DNA from: Bacillota bacterium
GTDB taxonomy: Bacteria > Bacillota > Clostridia > Peptostreptococcales > Anaerovoracaceae
Assembly (NCBI GenBank): GCA_029008005.1
Contig: JAQXIX010000035.1
Span: 1 to 64,000, forward strand
Reading direction: 5' to 3'
Length of the DNA stretch: 64,000 bases
The notes below the pieces were generated by a model. It did no database searches. It was not told the DNA's origin and worked only from the letters and a program-made list of their open reading frames with translations. Positions 1 to 7,792 of the stretch are shown in pieces; the first letter of the stretch is position 1; each line of letters opens with the position of its first letter. The translations under genes and the position numbers were made by a program.

Positions 1-1
1 G

Positions 2-241
2 CCAATATTAAAGTACAGTAATGAAATCAGAAGTGCAGTCCTCATTGTTCACGGAGAAAAAGCACACAGCTATTATTTTGGAAAAGATGCTTATGAAAAT
101 ATGATTAAGGACAGCAAGTACACATCCAATAAAGAGCTGCTAACAATTCCAGGGGCTGTTCATACAGATCTTTACGATAATCTGGATGTAATCCCATTTG
201 ATAAAATCCAGAAATTTTTTGAAGAAAACGGAGTTGGTTAA
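2..241 (+). CDS. C-terminal fragment of an alpha/beta hydrolase (truncated by window start)
   Basis: Open frame from position 2 reads PILKYSNEIRSAVLIVHGEKAHSYYFGKDAYENM...LLTIPGAVHTDLYDN...KIQKFFEENGVG*; LIVHGE and the late His (GAVHTDLYD) are typical of alpha/beta hydrolase C-termini. Confidence 0.7.
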   Translation, partial: PILKYSNEIRSAVLIVHGEKAHSYYFGKDAYENMIKDSKYTSNKELLTIPGAVHTDLYDNLDVIPFDKIQKFFEENGVG

Positions 242-243
242 TT

Positions 244-786
244 ATGGTAAAAAAAGTATTGATTATATCGACAAGTCTTCGAGCAGGGAGCAATTCTGAT
301 ATACTTGCAAATGAGTGTGCCAAGGGAGCAAAAGAAGCGGGGCATGATGTGGAACTTCTTTCTTTGAAAGGAAAAGATATAAAATATTGTATCGGTTGTC
401 TATCCTGTCAGAGGACTGGGATGTGCGTACTGAAGGATGATGTTGCAGATATTATGGCAAAGGTAAAGAATGCGGAAGTTATTGTATATGCAACCCCAAT
501 TTATTATTATGAGATGTGTGGCCAGATGAAAACACTTCTTGATAGGTTGAATCCTTTGTATTCGGCAGATTATTTATTCAGAGATATTTATATGATTGCA
601 ACTGCGGCAGAGAATGAGGAAAGCGCATTTGAGAAAGCCTATAATGGGCTGCAAGGCTGGGTAGATTGCTTTGAAAAGGCTTCCTTAAAAGGTATGATCG
701 GTGGCGGTGGAATTGATGCAGCAAATACAGCTGAGGATCATGTGGATATAATGAAAAAAGTATATGAACTTGGGAAAAATTTATAA
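244..786 (+). CDS. Flavodoxin-like/NADPH-dependent FMN reductase family protein
   Basis: N-term VLIISTSLRAGSNSDILANECAKGA and CIGCLSCQRTGMCVLKDD; ATPIYYYEMCGQMKTLLDR typical of the family. Confidence 0.88.
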   Translation: MVKKVLIISTSLRAGSNSDILANECAKGAKEAGHDVELLSLKGKDIKYCIGCLSCQRTGMCVLKDDVADIMAKVKNAEVIVYATPIYYYEMCGQMKTLLDRLNPLYSADYLFRDIYMIATAAENEESAFEKAYNGLQGWVDCFEKASLKGMIGGGGIDAANTAEDHVDIMKKVYELGKNL

Positions 787-800
787 GTTGATAAAATCAT

Positions 801-920
801 TCCACGACGCTGAATATTTACACGCATACCGGCTATGACGATGCAAAGAAAGAACCGGATAAAAAACGGTTTGTAACCCAAAAACATGCACAAATAACTC
901 ATGAAAGCCTTATTTCGTAA
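801..920 (+). pseudogene. C-terminal relic of a tyrosine recombinase/integrase
   Basis: Frame reads STTLNIYTHTGYDDAKKEPDKKRFVTQKHAQITHESLIS*; STTLxxYTHxGxDDAKxE resembles the tyrosine-recombinase active-site Tyr region; no upstream catalytic domain present. Confidence 0.55.
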
Positions 921-925
921 GGCTT
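903..925 (+). terminator. Hairpin AAAGCCTT-attTCGT-AAGGCTTT
   Basis: Inverted repeat read directly; short loop; only a weak U tract, so terminator role is uncertain. Confidence 0.35.
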
Positions 926-947
926 TGAGAAGATATAAGGAGATAAA

Positions 948-1133
948 ATGAGTAAGATAAAAGTACTATTCATTTACCACGGCATTATTTGGACGAAAGG
1001 CGAAAAGGCCTGCCAGGTTATATTGGCTGCCATATATAAATATTTCACGGCTGATTTAGGGAAAAACTGCCATATAGAAAAACAATTGTTTTCTATATGG
1101 CAGTTTTCGTTCGAAATAGGAGGATTTTATTAG
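948..1133 (+). pseudogene. Truncated 5' duplicate of LMW protein-tyrosine-phosphatase gene
   Basis: MSKIKVLFIYHGIIW matches MIKILFICHGNIC of the intact gene at 1906; DNA tactattcat[t/c]t[a/g]ccacggca[t/a]tat[t/a]tg nearly identical; catalytic CxxxxxR lost (Cys changed to Tyr). Confidence 0.55.
1063..1107. repeat. Perfect 19-bp inverted repeat AAAACTGCCATATAGAAAA...TTTTCTATATGGCAGTTTT with 7-nt spacer
   Basis: Read directly from sequence. Confidence 0.9.
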
Positions 1134-1384
1134 AATTTTGCCATATAGGATTTTTCCCGGGCGTATATGTCAATTTCGGGCTCTAATTTGCCGTATACGT
1201 AAAAAATAACTCTGATATGTATAATTTTTGCCGAATACGAAGTTATCGATGCCATTTATGGCAATCGGGCAGCAATGGACCTGATCAAAGTAATCTAAAA
1301 TAGTTATGGGCGCTTCATCTACGGCTGGGGCGTTTTTGAATGGTGGAAATTTTGTTAATATGTCGCTATAATAGTAAAAAATGA

Positions 1385-1606
1385 ATGTACATAGTGCCAC
1401 TAGTAATAGGATTAAGGATTGTTGATATTAGTCTGTACGATGATTTTGTAAATGGGAAAAATGATAAACCGTTGAAAGATTTATTTGCATTTGAAGATAT
1501 GATAGAATATGTATTGCATCGAATGTTAAATAGAGATGAATCTTTCGAGCAGGTTGAAGGTAAAACATTAATCAGTTATGATGAAAAAATCGAAAGTTTT
1601 ATATAG
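1385..1606 (+). CDS. Hypothetical short protein or gene fragment
   Basis: ORF track MYIVPLVIGLRIVDISLYDDFVNGK...; no recognised family; lies in the scar region. Confidence 0.3.
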   Translation: MYIVPLVIGLRIVDISLYDDFVNGKNDKPLKDLFAFEDMIEYVLHRMLNRDESFEQVEGKTLISYDEKIESFI

Positions 1607-1742
1607 AGCTATTTTTGCTACAGATTATACAGGAAACAAGTACCACGAAGTTTTAGGTGAATGTGAATTTGATGCATCTTCAAAATCATTTTTACTTAGT
1701 GCAGCAAGTATGATGTCTCATTACGCAGATTATGCAATTTAA
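1578..1742 (+). CDS. Small 54-aa ORF below the track threshold, possibly a gene fragment
   Basis: MMKKSKVLYRAIFATDYTGNKYHEVLGECEFDASSKSFLLSAASMMSHYADYAI*; overlaps the 1385-1606 ORF in another frame; no strong RBS. Confidence 0.3.
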   Translation: MMKKSKVLYRAIFATDYTGNKYHEVLGECEFDASSKSFLLSAASMMSHYADYAI

Positions 1743-1745
1743 TTC

Positions 1746-1778
1746 CTTAGTAGTCACTTCCCCCATTTGACTACTAAG
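1746..1778. repeat. 11-bp inverted repeat CTTAGTAGTCA/TGACTACTAAG
   Basis: Read directly from sequence, 11-nt spacer. Confidence 0.8.
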
Positions 1779-1905
1779 AGGTGGTAATAACTCGCTAAAA
1801 TTTGCTATAATCTGCCTCTACGACACACTAACAAACGACATGAATAACAGCCAAGAAACCCCGCAAATCTAGGCATTTTACGGCATTTTAAGGAGATTGA
1901 AATCT

Positions 1906-2352
1906 ATGATTAAAATACTATTCATCTGCCACGGCAATATATGTCGCAGTCCGATGGCGGAGTTCGTTATGAAGGACATGGCCGCAAAGGCAGGAAGAAC
2001 AGAGGATTTTTTTATTGAATCAGCAGCAACCAGCAGCGAAGAGCTGGGCAACCCGGTGTATCCCCCTGCGCGGAAGATTTTGCGGGAGCACGGAATAGAC
2101 TGCAGCGGTAAAACTGCCAGAAGAATCGTCAGAGAAGACTATGACATGTATGACATGCTGATCTGCATGGACGAGAGGAACATGGGAAACATGAGAAAAG
2201 TTTTCGGAAGCGATCCGGAGGGCAAAATCCATAAACTTCTTGATTTCACCGACAGACCGGGAGACGTGGCGGATCCGTGGTACACGGGAGATTTCGAAGC
2301 AACATGGAGAGATGTTACAGAAGGATGCGAAAATATTCTGAAGCGATTTTAA
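1906..2352 (+). CDS. Low-molecular-weight protein-tyrosine-phosphatase
   Basis: MIKILFICHGNICRSPMAEF (CxxxxxR(S) P-loop) and DPWYTGDFEATWRDV; AGGAG RBS at 1891; start ATG 1906 preferred to TTG 1897. Confidence 0.95.
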   Translation: MIKILFICHGNICRSPMAEFVMKDMAAKAGRTEDFFIESAATSSEELGNPVYPPARKILREHGIDCSGKTARRIVREDYDMYDMLICMDERNMGNMRKVFGSDPEGKIHKLLDFTDRPGDVADPWYTGDFEATWRDVTEGCENILKRF

Positions 2353-2385
2353 TTTTGATATAATCAGGAAAACGAAGGGGCTGAA

Positions 2386-2802
2386 ATGACAAGAAGTATT
2401 ATAACAGTATTGGCTGCGATAGCAGTTGTAACAGTAGCGATATTGGGACTCACGGCATGCGGAGGACCGCCTGTACCGGAGAAGCTGATAGGAGAGTGGA
2501 AGTGTCAGGAAATGGCATCGGATCAAGTTACGGATACAAGCTTCTATGCATTGAGAATAGAAGAAAGCGGCGAGTTCAGTCTGTACGATGAAGCTGCCGG
2601 AAATCCGGGAATGTCCGGTACGATGAAAGGCGATGACACAGGTAAGATAGGAATCCTTGAGCTTACCTGTGATAAGGCCGATTTCGACCCGCCTTCATGC
2701 TGGATTGTTAACAGCGAGTGCCGTCTGAGGTATAAAATCCTTGATGATGACACCATCAGATTAGGTTTTTCCGGTGTGTGGCTTACATTTGACAAGAGGT
2801 GA
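2386..2802 (+). CDS. Small lipoprotein of unknown function
   Basis: Signal peptide with lipobox LTAC|GG; LIGEWKCQEM...; converges with and overlaps the 3' end of the next gene. Confidence 0.8.
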   Translation: MTRSIITVLAAIAVVTVAILGLTACGGPPVPEKLIGEWKCQEMASDQVTDTSFYALRIEESGEFSLYDEAAGNPGMSGTMKGDDTGKIGILELTCDKADFDPPSCWIVNSECRLRYKILDDDTIRLGFSGVWLTFDKR

Positions 2803-4108
2803 TTTTCACTTCTATTTCCTCGATTGTAAGGCCGTTCATGGATAAAACGGTGAAGGTAATCTGTCTGTCATTATCTGCAATGCTTACGGATTCTCCTTCC
2901 TGAGGGATGGCACCGAATACGTTCAGAATAAGGCCGGCGGCTGTGTCACAGTCGTCGGCTTCGTCAGGTATGAAGCCTATGATTTCTTCTAGATTGTCAA
3001 TGGAGAGTGAACCGTGTATAATTGATGAATTTTCGCCGGATGCAATGATCCGGTTTTTTCTGTTTTTGATGTGTTCGTCGTCCATGGTGCCCATAAGGTG
3101 ATCCATGATATCTGAAATCGTAACGATTCCCATGGTGCCGCCGTATTCGTCGACAACCATGATGATTTTCGTTTCTTTTTCACGCATTATTTCGAGCAGC
3201 TTGATGACAGGAAGTGTTTCCGGCACGGCTGCAAGGGGTCTGAGCGGCAGACCGTTAATAGTGTCGATATTTTCATATGAGCCTTTTGATTCATTGAAAA
3301 ATATGTCTTTGATATGGATAAAACCGTCAATATGGTCCTTGTCTCCGGTGCATACCGGGTACCTGGTAAATTTATTATCTCTGACGATTTTCATATTTTC
3401 TTCTGCCGACAGTTCCCTGTCCAGACATACGACAACCGTACGCGGTGTCATAATCGATGCAACATCGCGGCTGTAAAGCTCGAAGACGTTATCTACTATC
3501 TCATTTTGTTCCGGGTCAATGAGTCCGCTTTCGGTACTTTCATCTATAAGAAGTCTTATTTCGTCACTGGTGTATGCCTCGTGTTCATTATGAACATCGT
3601 GCCCCAGCAATTTCATAACGAGATTCGTGGTGCTGTTAAACAGCCACATTGCCGGTGCTGTCAGACGGTAGAAACAAATAAGAGCAAAGGCCGTAAGCCT
3701 AGCGTATTTCTCGGTTGAAAAAATCGCAAGAGATTTAGGAATCAGTTCTCCGATTACAATGTGAAGGGCAGTAATTACAATGAAGCCGACAGCAACTGAA
3801 ACTGCCGATGAAGTGGCCGGTGAAAGGCCCATCAAGTCAAAGAGCGGGTGAAGCAGATGGGAAACGGCAGGTTCGCCGAGCCATCCCAGTGCCAGTGAAG
3901 CAATTGTAATTCCCAGCTGACATGCGGAAAGATAGGCATTGACGTTTTCTGCCACTTTGATAGCGGATTCTGCACCGCTTAATCCTTCGTCTGCAGAAAT
4001 CTGCAGCTGTGATTTTCGGACCCTGACAAGGGCAAATTCAGCTACAACGAAGAATCCGTTCATAAAAAGAAAAAATGCGACCAACAGTAAACTTAAGGGG
4101 TCAGACAA
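2783..4108 (-). CDS. Hemolysin C/CorC (CNNM-CBS-CorC) family membrane protein
   Basis: N-terminal DUF21-type TM domain (AFFLFMNGFFVVAEFALVRVRKS), CBS pair, CorC_HlyC domain. Confidence 0.95.
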   Translation of the reverse strand: MSDPLSLLLVAFFLFMNGFFVVAEFALVRVRKSQLQISADEGLSGAESAIKVAENVNAYLSACQLGITIASLALGWLGEPAVSHLLHPLFDLMGLSPATSSAVSVAVGFIVITALHIVIGELIPKSLAIFSTEKYARLTAFALICFYRLTAPAMWLFNSTTNLVMKLLGHDVHNEHEAYTSDEIRLLIDESTESGLIDPEQNEIVDNVFELYSRDVASIMTPRTVVVCLDRELSAEENMKIVRDNKFTRYPVCTGDKDHIDGFIHIKDIFFNESKGSYENIDTINGLPLRPLAAVPETLPVIKLLEIMREKETKIIMVVDEYGGTMGIVTISDIMDHLMGTMDDEHIKNRKNRIIASGENSSIIHGSLSIDNLEEIIGFIPDEADDCDTAAGLILNVFGAIPQEGESVSIADNDRQITFTVLSMNGLTIEEIEVKITSCQM

Positions 4109-4233
4109 TTAAATACACCTCCAAATTTTATTAATTAAACGGTTTTGAGAAATTATACTATACTATTTTTATCAAATTGTCATCGGCTTTATGTGAAATT
4201 CATGATATAATTTTATTAAGAAAGGCGAATAAT

Positions 4234-5583
4234 ATGATTAAATGTACAGGAAACTGCCGAATTTGCGGCAGATGCCGGGGCTTTGGAATCGGAGAAGAAC
4301 AGGTTAAAAGGAAGGCGGCAATTGCCGATACAGGTAAAAAATTTGAAACAGACGGCAGAAAAGGGCTTGGAGTTGCTTTTGATATAGGAACGACTACTGT
4401 GGCAGGAATGCTGTGGGATATGGAGAAGGCAGAACTTCTGGGTACCGATACTGAGGCAAACCCTCAGAGTTTTGCCGGCGGAGATGTTATTTCTCGAATA
4501 AGCTTTTGCATAAAGTCAGAAGAAAATCAGCAGAAGCTGAGAGAAGCTCTGGCAGAATGTCTCAATTTGATAATCAGAAGACTTTGCGCCGGCGCCGATG
4601 CAGACCCTGATGAAATCGTAAGATGCGTTTTGTGCGGAAACACGACGATGTCTCATATTTTCGCCGGATTTCCGGTAAAGTCTCTGTCATGTGCGCCATT
4701 TAACAGTGCATATGAGGGAACACTGAAGATGACCGGGGAAGAGGCGATGTTAGAAATCAGCCGATACGGTGAAGTAATCCTGATGCCGGGTATCGGAGGT
4801 CACGTTGGCGGTGATATTACTGCAGGAGTTCTCGCGTGCCGAATGGAAGAAATGCAGGGGTTGAATCTGATGATTGATATCGGAACAAACGGGGAGCTGG
4901 TCTTATCCCATGACGGCAGGCTCTGTGCATGTTCTTCGGCAGCGGGACCGGCTTTTGAAGGGGCATCGATTTCCTGCGGGATGAGAGCAGAAAAAGGTGC
5001 TGTCGAAACTGTCGGAATAAAAGACGGGGAGTTGTTTTTCAGAACTGTAGGCGGCAGCCCCGCCAGAGGAATATGCGGGTCGGGGCTTATAGACGCGGCA
5101 GCATCCATGGTCGAGGCAGGGATTCTGGAAGAAAGCGGCAGAATGAATGCTTCGAGCGAAGACGGGGAGCGGGAGTTTGTTATTCTCATAAGAGAAACCG
5201 GCGAGAAAATTTCTCTTACGCAGAAAGATATCCGCGAGCTTCAGTATGCCAAGGGCGCAATCGAATCGTCAGTAAAGATTTTATTAAAGGAAGCCGGTAA
5301 AACAGTCGAGGATCTGGATAACGTATTTGTGGCAGGTGCCTTCGGAAATTATATTGATATAGGAAATTCAGTTAAAATCGGTCTTTTGCCTGCAGTTGAC
5401 ATGGACAAAATAAAGCCGGTCGGAAATACAGCTTCGGAGGGGGCAGCTATGGCGCTCCTTTCGGATAAAGAGCTTGCCCGCGCCGAGAGTATCGCAAAGG
5501 CCACGGAACACATTGAACTTGCAGACAATCCGGAGTTTCAGAATACGTACATACAAAGTCTCGCACTTAAGGAGTACTCATGA
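4234..5583 (+). CDS. RACo/RamA-like ASKHA-family (DUF4445) ATPase, corrinoid-protein reductive activator-like
   Basis: GVAFDIGTTTVAGMLWD, LMIDIGTNGELVL, SAAGPAFEGASISCGMRA, ICGSGLIDA, VAGAFGNYIDI; N-term Cys cluster CTGNCRICGRC instead of a full 2Fe-2S ferredoxin domain; RBS-like AAGAAAGGCG before ATG 4234. Confidence 0.88.
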   Translation: MIKCTGNCRICGRCRGFGIGEEQVKRKAAIADTGKKFETDGRKGLGVAFDIGTTTVAGMLWDMEKAELLGTDTEANPQSFAGGDVISRISFCIKSEENQQKLREALAECLNLIIRRLCAGADADPDEIVRCVLCGNTTMSHIFAGFPVKSLSCAPFNSAYEGTLKMTGEEAMLEISRYGEVILMPGIGGHVGGDITAGVLACRMEEMQGLNLMIDIGTNGELVLSHDGRLCACSSAAGPAFEGASISCGMRAEKGAVETVGIKDGELFFRTVGGSPARGICGSGLIDAAASMVEAGILEESGRMNASSEDGEREFVILIRETGEKISLTQKDIRELQYAKGAIESSVKILLKEAGKTVEDLDNVFVAGAFGNYIDIGNSVKIGLLPAVDMDKIKPVGNTASEGAAMALLSDKELARAESIAKATEHIELADNPEFQNTYIQSLALKEYS

Positions 5584-6260
5584 GGGAAACGAGAATAATA
5601 CCGATTGACAGGGACAGATGCATCAGTCTCGCATGCAGAATCTTCGATGATAAGACGGAAGGCCGCTACGAAGATGCTTATACGTGTCTGGAAGAAATAA
5701 GAGAGAATTTTTATCCGGCGGCAGCAGCAGCGTATTATGACGAATTTTCCTTTTCGGGAAAAAGTCTTCACGTAGAAGGTAATGAAGTAACCTGCGATGC
5801 TTTCGGGAAAATATCCACCAATGAAGTAACCGGAGTCCATTTCTATTGTGCCACTTCCGGTTATACAGGCTCGGTGACGGGCGGTATATGTTATCAGCTG
5901 TATGAAGAAATGTGGGCAACAGCCGTTACCGATGCAGTAAGAATCATGACGAAAGAAGAACTTTCGAAGAGGGTAAACACGAGTCGAAGCTTCGGCCCCG
6001 GTTTTTTCGGGATGAAAATGAACGAAATGGAGAAGATTTCAGGCCTTGTGGATTTTGCTTCTGTAGGCATGAAAGCAGGAGAGGGAGGAATGCTGATTCC
6101 GGAGAAATCATGCGCAGGTTTGTTTTTGGTGTATCGGGAAGGATACAGGGAGAGTATCAGTGCCTGTGAATTCTGCAAAGGCAGCAGATCCGCCTGTTTT
6201 ATGTGCATTGAAAAAGACTTTGAAAACAGAAAAAGCATTTATGATGTGTTAAAAAAATAA
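5580..6260 (+). CDS. Vitamin B12-dependent methionine synthase activation-domain-like protein
   Basis: SRSFGPGFFGMKMNEMEKISGLV...GMLIPEKSCAGLFLVYRE...CEFCKGSRSACFMC, matching the clostridial MetH-activation-like family; translationally coupled to the RACo-like ATPase gene. Confidence 0.72.
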   Translation: MRETRIIPIDRDRCISLACRIFDDKTEGRYEDAYTCLEEIRENFYPAAAAAYYDEFSFSGKSLHVEGNEVTCDAFGKISTNEVTGVHFYCATSGYTGSVTGGICYQLYEEMWATAVTDAVRIMTKEELSKRVNTSRSFGPGFFGMKMNEMEKISGLVDFASVGMKAGEGGMLIPEKSCAGLFLVYREGYRESISACEFCKGSRSACFMCIEKDFENRKSIYDVLKK

Positions 6261-6262
6261 CG

Positions 6263-6297
6263 AAAACATCTTGTCTTTCTTCAGGCAAGATGTTTTT
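6263..6297 (+). terminator. Rho-independent terminator
   Basis: AAAACATCTTGtCTttcttcAGgCAAGATGTTTTT. Confidence 0.8.
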
Positions 6298-6335
6298 GGT
6301 TAAAAAAAAGTACAAAATTTTATTGAAAAAAGAAG

Positions 6336-6363
6336 TTGACCGCTGTTGCGAATGTGTTACAAT
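6336..6363 (+). promoter_or_regulatory. Sigma70-type promoter TTGACC-N16-TACAAT
   Basis: Read directly; about 120 nt upstream of the polyferredoxin start. Confidence 0.6.
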
Positions 6364-6370
6364 TAGGATT

Positions 6371-6421
6371 ATCAAATGGTGTTTTGAGAAGTGTTAAATA
6401 AATAACAAAGTGCCATTTGAT
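6371..6421 (+). promoter_or_regulatory. 5'UTR stem-loop ahead of polyferredoxin-PFOR operon
   Basis: ATCAAATGGTGTTTTG pairs with CAAAGTGCCATTTGAT as a 16-bp stem with three adjacent G-U wobbles when read as + strand RNA. Confidence 0.55.
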
Positions 6422-6483
6422 TTAAAAATGTCCATTATTGTATACAAAATACAAATCATTTTTCATATTATGGAGGTAAAAGA

Positions 6484-7788
6484 ATGACTATGGTTCAGGA
6501 AACAGCAAAGCGGATTTTAGCGCTTCTGCCTGGCGTTGACTGTGGTGGGTTCGGTGGATGCGGACATCCTTCATGCTCAGCATGTGCTGAAGCAATCGCT
6601 GAAGGCGGAAGCATCACACTCTGTCCGGCTGCAGATTCGGCAGCAGTAGCGGGAATCGCTGAAATCATGGGTGTGAAACCGGTTGAGGTAGAAGCGAAGG
6701 TTGCTTTTATCAAATGTGCCGGAAGCGCAGCAGGAAAAGAACGTTTTGCAGGTTGTGAAAGCTGCGATGCCGCCAAGGCAGCAGGCTTCGCTAAGGGCGA
6801 ATGTGCATACGGATGCATGGGAATCGGAACATGTATCGAAAGATGTAAATTCGATGCCATGAAACTGGAAGACGGCAACGTGATTATTGACAGAGAAAAG
6901 TGTTCAGGCTGCGAAGCATGTCTGAGCGGATGTATTCAGGAAATCATCGAAATGATTCCTAAGGATGCAACAAACTTCATTCCTTGTTCATCAAAGGCTG
7001 ATGAAAAGAACACACTGAACGTATGCGGATACGGATGTATCGGATGCGGAGACTGTGCTCTCGCATGTCCTAAGGATGCCATCACAATGGTTATGGGAGA
7101 CAAGGTGGACGGCAGATATGCAGCTATTGATTACAGCAAGTGTGAAGGTTGCGTAACATGTACCGTTAAATGCAGAAAGAAGATTATTGTTGATACGCTC
7201 CATGATCTGACAAAGGCTAAAGAAGAAGTTGCTTTCGTTAAGTGCACAGGCGGTTCATGGGGAAATATCAAACTGAAGAAAGCCGGATTCGAAAGCTGTT
7301 CGGATGTTGTGAACGCTAAACTGGATCTGGATGCAATGGATGTATGTGAATACAGCTGCGTGGGATTCGGTGACTGTGTCAAGGCATGCAGATATGACGC
7401 TGTTACAAATCAGTACGGAATCGCATCAGTTGATCCTGACAAGTGCGTAGGCTGCGGAGACTGCATGAGAGCCTGTCCGAGAAATAAAATCGAAATGGTT
7501 CCGTATATTGGAGTTAAGCAGGCTGCATGTGAATCGGAAGCAGAGTCCGAAAGAAGAATGGAAGTTTGCGGAATGGGTTGTATCGGATGCGGAGACTGTG
7601 CCGATAACTGCCCTAACGATGCAATCGAAATGATTGAAGGACATCCGTACATCGACCATGAAAAGTGTCTGAACTGCGGCGTATGCTCATATGTCTGCAC
7701 AAGAGGACTGATTAAGGAAAGACCTGTTCCTGAATATAACTACATTCAGAGAGAAGCACTTAAAGCAGAGAAAGATGAAAGGAGATAG
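6484..7788 (+). CDS. RnfB-like soluble polyferredoxin with N-terminal Fe-S domain and eight ferredoxin-type Cys motifs
   Basis: LLPGVDCGGFGGCGHPSCSACAEAI resembles RnfB Fe-S domain; then CAYGCMGIGTC, CSGCEAC, CGYGCIGCGDC, CEGCVTC, CEYSCVGFGDC, CVGCGDC, CGMGCIGCGDC, CLNCGVC. Confidence 0.88.
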   Translation: MTMVQETAKRILALLPGVDCGGFGGCGHPSCSACAEAIAEGGSITLCPAADSAAVAGIAEIMGVKPVEVEAKVAFIKCAGSAAGKERFAGCESCDAAKAAGFAKGECAYGCMGIGTCIERCKFDAMKLEDGNVIIDREKCSGCEACLSGCIQEIIEMIPKDATNFIPCSSKADEKNTLNVCGYGCIGCGDCALACPKDAITMVMGDKVDGRYAAIDYSKCEGCVTCTVKCRKKIIVDTLHDLTKAKEEVAFVKCTGGSWGNIKLKKAGFESCSDVVNAKLDLDAMDVCEYSCVGFGDCVKACRYDAVTNQYGIASVDPDKCVGCGDCMRACPRNKIEMVPYIGVKQAACESEAESERRMEVCGMGCIGCGDCADNCPNDAIEMIEGHPYIDHEKCLNCGVCSYVCTRGLIKERPVPEYNYIQREALKAEKDERR

Positions 7789-7792
7789 AAAA

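Noticed and set aside
3105-3718. + strand ORFs opposite the hemolysin C-like gene
   Set aside because: Antisense to a convincing CBS/CorC protein; no RBS or domain
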